Notes under the pieces: generated by a model
What the model was told of the DNA's origin: nothing
What the model saw: the letters and a program-made list of their open reading frames with translations, nothing else
The model's database searches: none
Made by a program: the position numbers and the translations under genes
DNA from: Mycobacterium sp.
Lineage (GTDB): Bacteria; Actinomycetota; Actinomycetes; Mycobacteriales; Mycobacteriaceae
Length of the DNA stretch: 64,000 nt
Reading direction: 5' to 3'
Assembly (NCBI RefSeq): GCF_004298145.1
Contig: NZ_SCRH01000039.1
Span: forward strand, 121,360 to 185,359
Shown here: piece by piece, positions 25,844 through 35,105 of the stretch
Position numbering within the stretch: the first letter of the stretch is position 1
Layout: the number at the start of each line of letters is the position of its first letter

Positions 25844-25849
25844 GTGGTC

Positions 25850-26296
25850 ATGGCTATCACCTCACGAGCGGAACTGAATGGTTCTCGCTACGCCCTGCTC
25901 CGGTCGTTTCGCCGCGACGGCACCCCCGTTGACACGCCCATCTGGTTCGCGTTCGACGGCGGCGGGTTGCTGTTCCGGACCAAGGCGGGCCCGAAGACCA
26001 GGCGCCTGGCGGCGCGCGGCGACGTCGAACTCGCGCCCTGCGACTACCGGGGCCGGGTCCGCCCGGGCGCGACGGCTGTGGCGGGCCGTGCCACCGTTCT
26101 GTCCGGCGCCGACGCCGAGCGCGCGAACCGCGTGCTGCGGCGGCGGTACGGCTGGCAATGGAACATCGTCCCGCTGATCAAGGTCCCGGGCGTCACCAAC
26201 GTGCACCGAGATCTGTGCGCACGCGAGAAGCTGCGACGCGCCCGTGACCGCGGGGTGTGGCCGGACAGCGTCATCGTAAGGGTGGACCTGCCATGA
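25850..26296 (+). CDS. PPOX-class F420-dependent oxidoreductase
   Basis: A 148-residue split-barrel protein of the PNPOx-like group often annotated as F420-dependent. Diagnostic stretches are SRYALLRSFRRDGTPVDTPIWFAFDGGGLLFRTKAGPKTRRLAA at the start (strands 1-3 and cofactor phosphate contacts). It may reduce a small electrophile; the substrate is unknown. I start at ATG 25850; an in-frame TTG at 25838 falls within the proposed -10 of the MerR promoter. It is divergent from merR-VOC with only 60 bp between, so a single metal- or thiol-responsive regulator probably governs both sides. Confidence 0.8.
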   Translation: MAITSRAELNGSRYALLRSFRRDGTPVDTPIWFAFDGGGLLFRTKAGPKTRRLAARGDVELAPCDYRGRVRPGATAVAGRATVLSGADAERANRVLRRRYGWQWNIVPLIKVPGVTNVHRDLCAREKLRRARDRGVWPDSVIVRVDLP

Positions 26297-26370
26297 CGCA
26301 CACGGCGATGCCGGACCCGGTCCGCTCCCGCCCCCCGGCGAGTGTGCGGGCAGCCGCACCGTCGGACGCC

Positions 26371-26392
26371 AGTGTGCGGCAGGCCGCACACT
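26371..26392. terminator. Perfect hairpin between convergent genes
   Basis: AGTGTGCGGC-AG-GCCGCACACT is a 10-bp perfect palindrome placed between the stop of the PPOX gene (+) and the dnaE1 stop (-). A degraded copy (AGTGTGCGGG...) lies 30 bp upstream at 26341. It is a good candidate for a bidirectional terminator. Confidence 0.6.
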
Positions 26393-26420
26393 CGGCGGTG
26401 ACTAGCCCGCGTAGTCGCCG

Positions 26421-29400
26421 CTAGCCGCCCAGGCAGCCCGGGCCGAGCAGTTCCTTGAGGTCCCCCATCAACGCCGGCGACGGCGTCACCCGAAGCGACG
26501 CATCGAGTTCCAGCGTGGTGATCCGGTCCCCGCTGACCAGCCGCAGATGCACCTGCGAGGTTCCCGGGTGCCGGGCCAGCACCTGCTTGAGCGCGCTGAC
26601 CTTGTCGATGGTGCACTGCCGGGTGGGCAGGCTGACCGCGATCGGCCGGTTCACCTGGAGGGTGGAAAAATCGGGCACCACAAGCTCGTTGGCGATCAGG
26701 CTGATCCGATCGTCGCGGATGGCCACCTTGGCGTTGATCAGCACGACGGTGTCGTCGGCGATGTCGGCGCCGTAGCTGGAATACGCGTGCGGAAAGAACA
26801 TCACCTCGATGCCACCGGTGAGGTCCTCCAATTGCGCTGACGCCCAAGGCATCCCGTTCTTGTTGACCCGCCGGTTGACCGACGCGAGGATACCGCCCAC
26901 CCGCACCTGGGTCTCGTTGGCCACATCGCCGTCGAGGATGGCCGGGATCTGGGTGTCCACCTGCGCGGCCAGCAGGTGCGCCACCCCGTTGAGCGGATGC
27001 CCGGACACATAGAGCCCCAGCATCTCCCGCTCCAGCGCGAGCTTGTGCTTGTCCTCCCACTCGTCGTCGGGCACCTTGATGGTGAACACCGAGTCTTCGG
27101 GGCCACTGCCGTCCCCGCCGAACAGGTCGAACTGGCCTATCGCCTCGGCCTTCTTGGTGCCCAGCACGGAATCGACGGCGTCGGTGTGCACCAGGAAAAG
27201 CCCCTTGCGGGCATGACCGAGCGAGTCGAAGGCTCCGGCCTTGATCAGGGACTCGGTGACCTTCTTGTTGCAGGCCGCGATGTCGATCTTGTTCAGGTAG
27301 TCCGAGAAGTCGGTGAACTTGCCCTTGCCGTTGCGGGTGCCGATCAGCGAACCCACCACGTTGGCGCCGACATTGCGCACCGCGCCCAACCCGAAGCGGA
27401 TGTCCGTTCCGACCGAGGCGAAGTTCACCAGCGACTCGTTGACGTCGGGCGGCAACACCGTGATGCCCAGCTTGCGGCAGTCGGCCAGGTAGACGGCGGC
27501 CTTGTCCTTGTCGTCACCCACCGAGGTCAGCAGCCCGGCCATGTACTCGGCCGGATAGTTGGCCTTCAGGTAGGCGGTCCAATACGAGACCAGGCCGTAG
27601 CCGGCCGCGTGCGACTTGTTGAACGCATACCCGGCGAACGGAAGGATGGTGTCCCACAACGCCTTCACCGCTTTTTCGGAGAATCCGCTGGTGGTCATGC
27701 CCTCGCAGAAGCCCTTGTATTCGGCCTCGAGCACCTCGAGCTTCTTCTTGCCCATCGCTTTGCGCAGCGCGTCGGCCTTACCCATGGTGTAGGAGGCGAC
27801 CTTCTGGGCGATGAACATGATCTGCTCTTGGTAGACGATCAAACCGTAAGTCTCGGAAAGGATTTCGCGCAGCGGTTCCTCGAGTTCCGGGTGAATCGGC
27901 TTGATCGGCTGTCGGCCGTTCTTGCGGTCGGCGTAGTCGTTGTGGGCGTTCATCCCCATCGGCCCGGGGCGATACAGCGCCAGCACGGCGACGATGTCGT
28001 TGAACTCGGTGGGCTGCATGCGGCGCAGCAGATCGCGCATCGGCCCGCCGTCGAGCTGGAACACACCCAGGGTGTCGCCGCGGCCCAGCAGCTCGTAGGT
28101 GGGTTTGTCATCCAACGGAACGGATTCCAGGTCGAGGTCAATTCCCCTGTTGGCCTTGATGTTATCCAGGGCGTCGCCGATGATCGTCAGGTTGCGCAGG
28201 CCCAGGAAGTCCATCTTCAGCAGGCCGATGGCCTCACACGACGGGTAGTCCCAGCCGGTGATGATGGCCCCGTCCTGCGGCCGCTTCCACAGCGGGATGG
28301 CCTCGGTCAGCGGCTCGCTGCTCATGATCACCGCGCACGCGTGCACGCCGGCGTTGCGGATCAGGCCTTCCAGGCCGCGGGCGGTCTGGTAGATGGTGCG
28401 CACGTCGGGGTCGGTTTCGATCAGGCCGCGGACCTCGGCGGCCTCCTTGTACCGCTCGTGGGCGGGATCGGTGATGCCCGACAGCGGGATGTCCTTGGCC
28501 ATGATCGGCGGCGGCAGCGCCTTGGTGATCCGGTCGGCGATGGCGAACCCGGGCTGGCCGTAGTGGATTCGCGCCGAATCCTTGAGGGCCGCTTTGGTTT
28601 TGATGGTGCCGAAGGTGATGACCTGCGCGACGCGGTCGGAGCCCCACTTGTCGGCGGCATAGCGCACCATCTCGCCACGACGACGGTCGTCGAAGTCGAT
28701 GTCGATGTCGGGCGCCGACGGACGTTCCGGGTTGAGGAAGCGCTCGAACAGCAGACCATGCGGAATAGGGTCGATGTTGGTGATGCCCAGCGAGTAGGCC
28801 ACCAACGAGCCCGCCGCCGAACCACGCCCCGGCCCCACCCGGATGTCGACCGAGCGGGCGTAATTGATCAGGTCGGCGACGATCAAGAAGTACGAGGGGA
28901 AACCCTTGTCGCAGATGACCTTGATCTCATACTCGGCCCGATCGATGTAGTCCTGGCCGACGCCGGAGCCGAACCGCCGCCGCAGTCCGGCCATCACCTC
29001 GTGGTGCAGCCAGGTCGCCTGGTCGTGCCCCTCGGGCACCGGGAAGATCGGTATCCGGTCGCGCGGCGCCCACACCTCGTCGTAGGGCTGCACCCGATCG
29101 GCGATGAGCAGGGTGGAATCGCAGGCACCGGGAACCTCGTCGTCCCAGATTCGGCGCATGTCGGCGGCCGACTTCAGGTAGTAGCCGTCGCCGTCGAACT
29201 TGAACCGGTTGGGGTCCGAGAGCGTCTTGCCGGTCTGCACGCACAACAGCGCCTCGTGGTTGTGGGCGGCGTCGCGGGTGACGTAGTGGCAGTCGTTGGT
29301 GGCCAGCGGCGGGATGCCCAGCGTGCGGCCGATCTCCAGCAGCCCTTCGCGGACCCGCTGCTCGATGGACAGCCCGTGGTCCATCAGCTCGAGGAAGTAG

Positions 29401-29957
29401 TTGTCGGCGCCGAAGATCTCGCGCCACTTGGCCGCCGACTCCAGCGCCTCGCGGTCCTGGCCCAGCCGGAGGCGGGTCTGCACCTCACCCGAAGGGCACC
29501 CGGTGGTGGCGATGATGCCCGCGGCGTGCTCGGCGATGATCTCGGCATCCATCCGCGACCACTTGCCGAGCTGGCCCTCGAAGGACGCCAGCGAGGACAG
29601 CTTGAACAGGTTGCGCAGGCCGGTGGCGTTCTCGGCCACCATGGTCAGGTGCGTGTAGGAGCCGCTGCCCGAAACGTCGTCGGACTTCTGGCCCGGGTCG
29701 CCCCACAGGATCCGCCGGGTATCGAAGCGAGAAGCGGGAGCGATATACGCCTCGACGCCGATGATCGGCTTGATCCCCGCCTTGGTCGCGACGTTGTAGA
29801 ACTCGCTGGCGCCGAACATGTTTCCGTGGTCGGTCATCCCGACCGCGGGCATTCCGAGCCGGTCCACCTCGGCGAGCATCGGCGTGATCTTCGCGGCACC
29901 GTCCAACATCGAGTACTCGGTGTGGTTATGCAGGTGCACGAAGGACGAGTGGTTCAT
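26421..29957 (-). CDS. dnaE1: DNA polymerase III alpha subunit, replicative
   Basis: Catalytic subunit of the replicative polymerase. The 1178-residue protein opens with the PHP domain ([13 protein letters not shown], residues 8-20; [13 protein letters not shown] near 227). This domain is intact and metal-binding and in mycobacteria supplies proofreading in cis. The palm has PDIDIDFDD near 415-423 with the catalytic aspartates. Further on are the helix-hairpin-helix and OB (tRNA-anti) domains ([18 protein letters not shown]), and the beta-clamp motif QFDLF near 941. Length matches the about 1184-residue M. tuberculosis protein. It is monocistronic here. Confidence 0.98.
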   Translation of the reverse strand: MNHSSFVHLHNHTEYSMLDGAAKITPMLAEVDRLGMPAVGMTDHGNMFGASEFYNVATKAGIKPIIGVEAYIAPASRFDTRRILWGDPGQKSDDVSGSGSYTHLTMVAENATGLRNLFKLSSLASFEGQLGKWSRMDAEIIAEHAAGIIATTGCPSGEVQTRLRLGQDREALESAAKWREIFGADNYFLELMDHGLSIEQRVREGLLEIGRTLGIPPLATNDCHYVTRDAAHNHEALLCVQTGKTLSDPNRFKFDGDGYYLKSAADMRRIWDDEVPGACDSTLLIADRVQPYDEVWAPRDRIPIFPVPEGHDQATWLHHEVMAGLRRRFGSGVGQDYIDRAEYEIKVICDKGFPSYFLIVADLINYARSVDIRVGPGRGSAAGSLVAYSLGITNIDPIPHGLLFERFLNPERPSAPDIDIDFDDRRRGEMVRYAADKWGSDRVAQVITFGTIKTKAALKDSARIHYGQPGFAIADRITKALPPPIMAKDIPLSGITDPAHERYKEAAEVRGLIETDPDVRTIYQTARGLEGLIRNAGVHACAVIMSSEPLTEAIPLWKRPQDGAIITGWDYPSCEAIGLLKMDFLGLRNLTIIGDALDNIKANRGIDLDLESVPLDDKPTYELLGRGDTLGVFQLDGGPMRDLLRRMQPTEFNDIVAVLALYRPGPMGMNAHNDYADRKNGRQPIKPIHPELEEPLREILSETYGLIVYQEQIMFIAQKVASYTMGKADALRKAMGKKKLEVLEAEYKGFCEGMTTSGFSEKAVKALWDTILPFAGYAFNKSHAAGYGLVSYWTAYLKANYPAEYMAGLLTSVGDDKDKAAVYLADCRKLGITVLPPDVNESLVNFASVGTDIRFGLGAVRNVGANVVGSLIGTRNGKGKFTDFSDYLNKIDIAACNKKVTESLIKAGAFDSLGHARKGLFLVHTDAVDSVLGTKKAEAIGQFDLFGGDGSGPEDSVFTIKVPDDEWEDKHKLALEREMLGLYVSGHPLNGVAHLLAAQVDTQIPAILDGDVANETQVRVGGILASVNRRVNKNGMPWASAQLEDLTGGIEVMFFPHAYSSYGADIADDTVVLINAKVAIRDDRISLIANELVVPDFSTLQVNRPIAVSLPTRQCTIDKVSALKQVLARHPGTSQVHLRLVSGDRITTLELDASLRVTPSPALMGDLKELLGPGCLGG

Positions 29958-30027
29958 AGGGAGGCCAGTCTATGACTGAGCACCGACGCATCCGGGCGTG
30001 TCGGGCGAGTGTGTCTGGGTTTTGATT

Positions 30028-30059
30028 GGTGGCGACCCGCCGCGCTTGCGATCGCCACC
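30028..30059. repeat. Short relative of the 44-bp palindrome-ended repeat
   Basis: GGTGGCGA and TCGCCACC are perfect 8-bp inverted ends. On the minus strand the element reads TGGCGATCGC...GGGTCGCCAC, the same ends as the tandem pair at 3325-3424 but with a shorter core. It begins five bases after the stop of the Rv1546-like gene. Confidence 0.75.
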
Positions 30060-30063
30060 GGTG

Positions 30064-30495
30064 CTATCCGTACAACTCGACGAAGTTCCTCAACGACTTC
30101 TGCACGTCGCCTTTGACCGCGCGGGCCGCGGCGGCGCCCACCGGACCGAACAACGCCCGCCCGCCCAGCTCCAGGCGCAGACCCAGCATCGATCCCTCAC
30201 CGGCGGGTCGCACGGTGAGGGAGACGGCGTATTTGGCCCCGCCTTTGCCCGATCCCGACATCGCGACCTCGTGCGGCGGGTCCCATCTGGTCACCGTCCA
30301 CGTCACCCGGTTGCGGAAGCCCTTCGCCCGCGCGACGCCGACGACTTCGGTTCCCTCGCTCAGCTCGTCGGGCAATTCGCTGCGCCAGCCTTCGTGTAAA
30401 ACCAGCCAGTCGCCCAGGTCCGACAGATCGGACACCTGATCCCACATCTGCTGGGGGCTCATCGGTAGGTCGGCGGTCATCTCCACGGCAGCCAT
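30064..30495 (-). CDS. START/SRPBCC-fold protein (Rv1546-like)
   Basis: A 143-residue SRPBCC (polyketide cyclase/START-like) protein. It has the N-terminal [32 protein letters not shown] pattern, a curved sheet with [21 protein letters not shown], and a C-terminal long helix ([22 protein letters not shown]) that lids the cavity. It should bind a hydrophobic small molecule; ligand unknown. Length and place upstream of dnaE1 match Rv1546. Confidence 0.85.
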   Translation of the reverse strand: MAAVEMTADLPMSPQQMWDQVSDLSDLGDWLVLHEGWRSELPDELSEGTEVVGVARAKGFRNRVTWTVTRWDPPHEVAMSGSGKGGAKYAVSLTVRPAGEGSMLGLRLELGGRALFGPVGAAAARAVKGDVQKSLRNFVELYG

Positions 30496-30559
30496 CGATC
30501 GAGCCTAGCCCCTCGTCACATCCGTCACTCCGGCCGCAATGCGGGGGGACATCGTCGTT

Positions 30560-30646
30560 TGCCCGCCTATCAGCGACAACAGGAGACGGGCGCGCACTGA
30601 CCGAGACCACGCGCGCGACAACCGATTTGTCGCTCAGAGGTGGGCA
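30560..30646. repeat. Inverted repeat with 20-nt arms, 47-nt spacer
   Basis: Arms 30560-30579 and 30627-30646 match in 17 of 20 positions when one is reverse-complemented (TGCCC...AGCGACAA on the left). It lies in the 220-bp gap between the upstream SDR operon and the Rv1546-like gene, both minus strand. It could be a terminator, an operator or a small palindromic element; it does not share its sequence with the 59-bp family. Confidence 0.55.
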
Positions 30647-30715
30647 TTTCACCATTCGTCCGGCGGAGAGACGGAGGTGACCCGTGAGACTGGGCGGCCG
30701 CGATAAGGCCGTAAC

Positions 30716-31519
30716 TCAGCGCTTGGGCCCGCCGCGGAATCGGTTGCCGATCCGGATGCCGGGCAACAGCAGGCTGCGCGGCGCGAATCGGCCGCCCGTG
30801 CTGACCACCTTGGGCACCACGCCGGGCACCACCGTCCGCCTGCCGGAGAGCATGCCGCCGATCGCCGCCTCGGCCACGTCGCGCGGCGAGACCTGCGCGA
30901 GCGGAATGCTGAACCGCTCGGCGTTGGCGATCTCGGCCCACTCGGTCGGCACCGGCCCCGGGCACAGACAGGTGACCGACACCCCGGTTCCGTGCAGCTC
31001 CTCGTGAACGGCTTCGGAGAACGTCTGCACGAACGCCTTGCTTGCCGAATACACGGCCATGTACGGAACCGGCTGAAAACCCGCGATCGACGCGATGTTC
31101 AGCACCGCGCCGGCACCACGCTCGACCATGCCGGGCAAGGCCGCGTGGGTGAGTTCCATCAACGCCAGCGCGTTGAGGATGACCTCCTCACTCTCGCGTT
31201 CCACCGGCAGCTCGTGGAAGACCCCGCTGGTGCCGAAGCCGGCGCTGTTGCACAGCCCGGCGATCGGCTCGGCGCGCAGCCGGTTCGCCAGTTTGGCGCG
31301 GGCCTGGCCGTCGCCGAGATCCAGCGGCAGCACCTCGACGCCGACCGAGTATTCCTTGCCCACCTCGTTGGCCAGCTCGTCGAGGCGGTCGCGGCGCCGC
31401 GCCACCAGCAGCAGCGGGAAGCCGCGGTTGGCCAGTCCGCGAGCCAGTTCGGCGCCGATGCCCGATGAGGCGCCGGTGATGACGACGGTGGTCTGAATGT
31501 CAGGTTTTGGAAGGCTCAT
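30716..31519 (-). CDS. Short-chain dehydrogenase/reductase (Rv1544-like)
   Basis: A 267-residue classical SDR: cofactor motif TGASSGIGAEL near residue 14, NSAGFG near 91 (an NAG variant), and the catalytic Ser-Tyr-x3-Lys in YMAVYSASKAF near 153-163. Basic residues after the second strand (RRRDR) suggest NADPH. A C-terminal basic extension may touch the membrane. The substrate is probably a keto-lipid or fatty-acyl-derived compound. It starts three bases after the stop of the next SDR gene and is cotranscribed with it. Confidence 0.87.
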   Translation of the reverse strand: MSLPKPDIQTTVVITGASSGIGAELARGLANRGFPLLLVARRRDRLDELANEVGKEYSVGVEVLPLDLGDGQARAKLANRLRAEPIAGLCNSAGFGTSGVFHELPVERESEEVILNALALMELTHAALPGMVERGAGAVLNIASIAGFQPVPYMAVYSASKAFVQTFSEAVHEELHGTGVSVTCLCPGPVPTEWAEIANAERFSIPLAQVSPRDVAEAAIGGMLSGRRTVVPGVVPKVVSTGGRFAPRSLLLPGIRIGNRFRGGPKR

Positions 31520-31522
31520 ATC

Positions 31523-32566
31523 TCACCAATGTATCCCTCGGGTCGCCCGCACGAACGTTTCGCTTCGTCTGTCGAGTTCGGTTGTGTCGGTTGTCGATTC
31601 ACCACCCTTTGCGGCGTGCGAGTCGCCGAACATGGCGAACGCGCGGTTGCGCACCCGGTCCATCACCGCCGGGTTGACCGCATCGGCGACGGCGGCGAAC
31701 TGGCCGAACGGTGAGCTGGCCCGGCGGGGCCGGTGCACGATCGCGTCCGTGATCACCCCGGCCGCCTGCTCGGGCGTCAGCGCCGGGAATTTGTCGTAGA
31801 GCGCGGTCGGGCTGATCATCGGCGTGCGCACCAGCGCCATGTGCACGGTGGTGAACCGAACGCCGTCGTTCACGGTCTCGGCCTGCAGCGCGTCGCACAG
31901 GCTGTCCAGCGCGGCCTTGCTGGCGATGTAGGCCCCGAAGCGGGGCGCCCGAGTCTGCACGCCGACCGAGGAGACGTTGAGCACCTGCCCGAATCCTCGC
32001 TCGCGCATCCCGGGGATGAACTTGAGGATCAGCTGGACCGCGCCGAGGTAGTTCAGCTGCATGGTCCGCTGATAATCGTGGATCCGGTCGTAGGACAGCT
32101 CCAGCGAACGTCGAATCGACCGCCCCGCGTTGTTGATCAGGATGTCGACGCCGCCGAGATCGTCGAGCACTTGATCGGCCATCGCGGCGATGGCGTCCAT
32201 GTCGGACAGGTCGCACGGATAGACGTGGGCGGTCCCACCGCGGATCGCTCGGATTTCAGCGGCGACCCTCTCGAGGTTTTCCCGCGTGCGGGCCACCAGC
32301 ACCACCGCGCCGCCGGCTTCGGCGATCTTCTTCGCGGCGGCCTCGCCGATGCCCGATGATCCCCCGGTGATCAGGGCGGTCTTGCCCTCGACGGCCTCCT
32401 CGAGCGTGCGGCCCTGCACCGCGTCGAGCAGATTCCTCAGATAGAACGGCCGATACCGCCCGGCCGAGTTCGGGGTGTTGACGATGTGAGAGACCGCCGC
32501 CAGCGGTTTTTCCACCAGGTTCCCCAGCGAGTTCTCCACCAGGTTCGTTAAGTCACCAAGGTTCAT
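31523..32566 (-). CDS. SDR-family probable fatty acyl-CoA reductase (Rv1543-like)
   Basis: A 347-residue SDR with an N-terminal extension of about 60 residues (amphipathic, NLVENSLGNLVEKPLAAVSHIVN) before the Rossmann motif TGGSSGIGEAA. NNAGRSIRRSLELS and YIASKAALDSL carry the catalytic residues. M. tuberculosis Rv1543 (about 341 aa) has this layout and is annotated as a possible fatty acyl-CoA reductase, giving aldehydes or alcohols for wax-type lipids. I start at ATG 32566, seven bases after AGGAG, rather than at distant upstream codons. The promoter region carries a perfect 12-bp palindrome. Confidence 0.87.
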   Translation of the reverse strand: MNLGDLTNLVENSLGNLVEKPLAAVSHIVNTPNSAGRYRPFYLRNLLDAVQGRTLEEAVEGKTALITGGSSGIGEAAAKKIAEAGGAVVLVARTRENLERVAAEIRAIRGGTAHVYPCDLSDMDAIAAMADQVLDDLGGVDILINNAGRSIRRSLELSYDRIHDYQRTMQLNYLGAVQLILKFIPGMRERGFGQVLNVSSVGVQTRAPRFGAYIASKAALDSLCDALQAETVNDGVRFTTVHMALVRTPMISPTALYDKFPALTPEQAAGVITDAIVHRPRRASSPFGQFAAVADAVNPAVMDRVRNRAFAMFGDSHAAKGGESTTDTTELDRRSETFVRATRGIHW

Positions 32567-32591
32567 CGGCGTTCGCTCCTGATGAGTGATG

Positions 32592-32603
32592 TGACGTACG
32601 TCA
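32592..32603. promoter_or_regulatory. Perfect palindrome TGACGTACGTCA upstream of the SDR operon
   Basis: A 12-bp perfect palindrome 26 bp upstream of the ATG at 32566, between divergent genes. Size and position fit a dimeric repressor such as a TetR-type protein. No candidate regulator lies next to it in the window. Confidence 0.5.
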
Positions 32604-32718
32604 TAACGCCAACCTAGGACATCAGCGCCCGCGCCGTTGGTTACCGAGACCGCGACGGGCGACACCACGGCAACGGTCTGATCGCTCCGCCGCCCGGAAC
32701 AGTGCCTACCATGCCTGC

Positions 32719-33477
32719 ATGGGGCGCACATTTGACGAGCTGATCAGCGAGGCCGACACCGCGCCCGTCGACGGCTGGGACTTCTCCTGGCTGGACGGCC
32801 GGGCGACCGAGGAACGCCCGTCCTGGGGCTACCAGCGCCTGCTGAGCGGCCGATTGGCGACGGTGGCGGCCGCGCTGGACATCCACACCGGAGGCGGGGA
32901 GGTGCTCTCCGGCGCGGCACCGTTCCCGCCCACCATGGCGGCCATCGAGACGTGGCCTCCCAACGCGGCCCTGGCCACCCGACGCCTGCATCCGCTGGGC
33001 GCCGTGGTCGTCGCGACCCGGGATGAGCCGCCGCTGCCGTTTGCCGATGCGGCGTTCGACCTGGTGACCACGCGCCACCCGATCTCCGTCTGGTGGTCCG
33101 AGATCCTTCGGGTGCTCCGGCCCGGCGGCACCTACTTCGCACAACACATCGGCCCCGCCACGATGGCCGAGCTGGTCGAGTACTTCATCGGGCCGCAGCC
33201 GGAGAAATGGGCAGAGTTTCACCCCGACACCGTGCGCGCCCAGGCCGAGGCCGCCGGGCTGCGGATCGTGGATCTGCGGATGGAGCGGATGCGCGCCGAG
33301 TTCTTCGACATCGGCGCCGTCGTCTACTTCCTGCGCAAGGTGGTCTGGACGGTGCCGGACTTCACCGTGCGGCGCTACCGCGACCGGCTGGCCGAACTGC
33401 ACGAGCGCATCGAGGCCGACGGGCCGTTCGTCACGTACTCGACTCGGGTGCTCGTCGAGGCCCGCAAACCGCAGTGA
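32719..33477 (+). CDS. Class I SAM-dependent methyltransferase
   Basis: A 252-residue protein with the methyltransferase Rossmann core: motif I LDIHTGGGEVL near residue 53, an acidic ribose-contact turn, LPFADAAFDLVTTRH as motif IV, and ILRVLRPGGTYFAQH as post-motif. Motif I has Thr-Gly-Gly-Gly instead of the usual GxGxG. The small N-terminal domain is tryptophan-rich. Substrate unknown. Divergent from the SDR operon with a 152-bp gap and convergent with rluD, four bases apart. Confidence 0.82.
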   Translation: MGRTFDELISEADTAPVDGWDFSWLDGRATEERPSWGYQRLLSGRLATVAAALDIHTGGGEVLSGAAPFPPTMAAIETWPPNAALATRRLHPLGAVVVATRDEPPLPFADAAFDLVTTRHPISVWWSEILRVLRPGGTYFAQHIGPATMAELVEYFIGPQPEKWAEFHPDTVRAQAEAAGLRIVDLRMERMRAEFFDIGAVVYFLRKVVWTVPDFTVRRYRDRLAELHERIEADGPFVTYSTRVLVEARKPQ

Positions 33478-33481
33478 CCGG

Positions 33482-34408
33482 TCAGCCCTCGTCGCGCAGC
33501 ACGTCCAGCGCGTGCTGCAGGTCGGGCGGGTAGGGGCTGACGATCTCGATCCGCCGCCCGTCGCCCGGGTGGGCGAACGACAGCGAGCGGGCGTGCAGCC
33601 ATTGACGTTCCAGCCCAAGCCTTTTCGCGAGCTTGGGGTCGGCGCCGTAGACCAGGTCGCCGCAGCACGGGTGGTGCAGCGCGGAGAAGTGCACCCGGAT
33701 CTGGTGGGTGCGCCCGGTTTCCAGATGGACGTCGAGCAGGCTGGCGGCGACGAAGGCCTCCACGGTGTCATAGTGGGTCAGGCTGTGCCGGCCGTCCTTG
33801 GTGACCGCGAACTTCCACTCACCGCCGCGGTGACGTCCGATCGGCGCGTCGATGGTCCCGCTGGACGGATCCGGATGTCCCTGCACCAGCGCGTGGTAGC
33901 GCTTGTCGACGGTGCGCTGCTTGAACGCCCGCTTGAGCACGGTGTAGGCGCGCTCGGACAGCGCCACCACCATCACCCCGGACGTTCCCACGTCGAGGCG
34001 ATGCACAATGCCCTGCCGCTCGGGCACACCCGACGTGGTGATCCGATAGCCGGCGGCGGCCAGGCCGCCGAGCACCGTCGGTCCGGTCCAGCCCACCGAC
34101 GCGTGGGCGGCCACCGCCGCCGGCTTGTCGACCGCGACGATGTCGTCGTCGGAATACAGGATGGTCATGCCCTCGATGTCGACCGGTGTGTTCTGCGGCG
34201 GATCCGGCGCCTCGGGCAGGCGCACCTGCAGCCACGCGCCGCCGGTCAGCCGATCGGACTTGCCGGCCTGCACCCCGTCCAGTTCGACGCCGCCGTCTTC
34301 GGCCAGGGCCGCCGCCGCGCTGCGCGACAGTCCCAGCATGCGGGCCAGCCCGGCGTCGACACGCATGCCCGCCAGCCCCTCCGGGACCGGCATCGAGCGG
34401 TCACTCAC
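33482..34408 (-). CDS. RluA/RluD-family ribosomal RNA pseudouridine synthase (Rv1540-like)
   Basis: A 308-residue pseudouridine synthase that isomerises specific uridines in large-subunit rRNA. An S4 RNA-binding domain covers about residues 13-60. The catalytic motif is [10 protein letters not shown] with Asp139, followed by KRYHALV and the C-terminal [17 protein letters not shown] block. Start is GTG at 34408: [11 protein letters not shown] matches the M. tuberculosis protein, whose length is also 308. It overlaps the lspA stop by eight bases (GTGAGTGA), so lspA and this gene are coupled. The exact rRNA site is not predictable here. Confidence 0.93.
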   Translation of the reverse strand: MSDRSMPVPEGLAGMRVDAGLARMLGLSRSAAAALAEDGGVELDGVQAGKSDRLTGGAWLQVRLPEAPDPPQNTPVDIEGMTILYSDDDIVAVDKPAAVAAHASVGWTGPTVLGGLAAAGYRITTSGVPERQGIVHRLDVGTSGVMVVALSERAYTVLKRAFKQRTVDKRYHALVQGHPDPSSGTIDAPIGRHRGGEWKFAVTKDGRHSLTHYDTVEAFVAASLLDVHLETGRTHQIRVHFSALHHPCCGDLVYGADPKLAKRLGLERQWLHARSLSFAHPGDGRRIEIVSPYPPDLQHALDVLRDEG

Positions 34409-35033
34409 CCGCGCTGTCCTCGGCGCCCCCGATGTCATCGTCGGCCTTGCGCCGCCGGCCCGGGGAGTCGTCGTCGGCGTGGCGCCGCCCGACCGAGTCG
34501 AAGTCGAAACCGAAGATCGACAGCACCACCAGCAGGATGGCGCCGCCGACCACCGAGGGATCGGCGACATTGAACACCGGCCACCAACCGACCGAGAGGA
34601 AGTCGACGACGTGGCCGCGCAGCGGTCCGGGGGCCCGGAAGAAACGGTCGACCAGGTTGCCCATGGCGCCGCCGAGGATCAAACCCAGGCCCACCGCCCA
34701 CCAGGGTGACACCAGCCGCCGGCCCATCCAGAAGATGCCGACCACCACACCCGTCGCGATCAGGGTCAGCATCCAGGTGTAACCGGTCGCCATCGAGAAC
34801 GCGGCACCCGAATTGCGCACCAGGGTCCAGGTCACCGTGTCACCGATGATCGGCACCGGCTGGCCGGGAGGCAACAGCTTGACGGCGAGCACCTTGGTGA
34901 CGACGTCCAGCGCCAGGACTATCGCCGCGACCGACAGCAGCAGGCGCAGCCGGCGCTGCGGCCGCCGCGGGTCGGTGGCCGCCGCGTCGGCCGAGGTCAC
35001 CGGCTCAGTCGATCCCGTTGGTTCTTCAGGCAC
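34401..35033 (-). CDS. lspA: Lipoprotein signal peptidase (signal peptidase II)
   Basis: LspA removes signal peptides from prolipoproteins after lipid attachment. The 210-residue protein has a polar N-terminal stretch of about 28 residues, four transmembrane helices and both catalytic aspartates: Asp129 in GNLVDRFFR and Asp158 in [11 protein letters not shown]. The C-terminal 35 residues are charged and cytoplasmic, typical for mycobacteria. Start is a GTG (MPEEPTGS), matching the M. tuberculosis start region; the open frame extends far upstream without conservation. It shares a divergent 72-bp promoter region with ansA. Confidence 0.95.
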   Translation of the reverse strand: MPEEPTGSTEPVTSADAAATDPRRPQRRLRLLLSVAAIVLALDVVTKVLAVKLLPPGQPVPIIGDTVTWTLVRNSGAAFSMATGYTWMLTLIATGVVVGIFWMGRRLVSPWWAVGLGLILGGAMGNLVDRFFRAPGPLRGHVVDFLSVGWWPVFNVADPSVVGGAILLVVLSIFGFDFDSVGRRHADDDSPGRRRKADDDIGGAEDSAGE

Positions 35034-35105
35034 TCTCCCATCATCCCCTACCGCCCCGCGCGGGCCAGCGATGTGCGCGCGGCGGCGATGCGCGATGATT
35101 CGAAC

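Noticed and set aside
26976..29975. A 999-codon open frame on the plus strand opposite dnaE1
   Set aside because: It mirrors the dnaE1 codons in a GC-rich genome, has no recognisable domain, and dnaE1 is certain.
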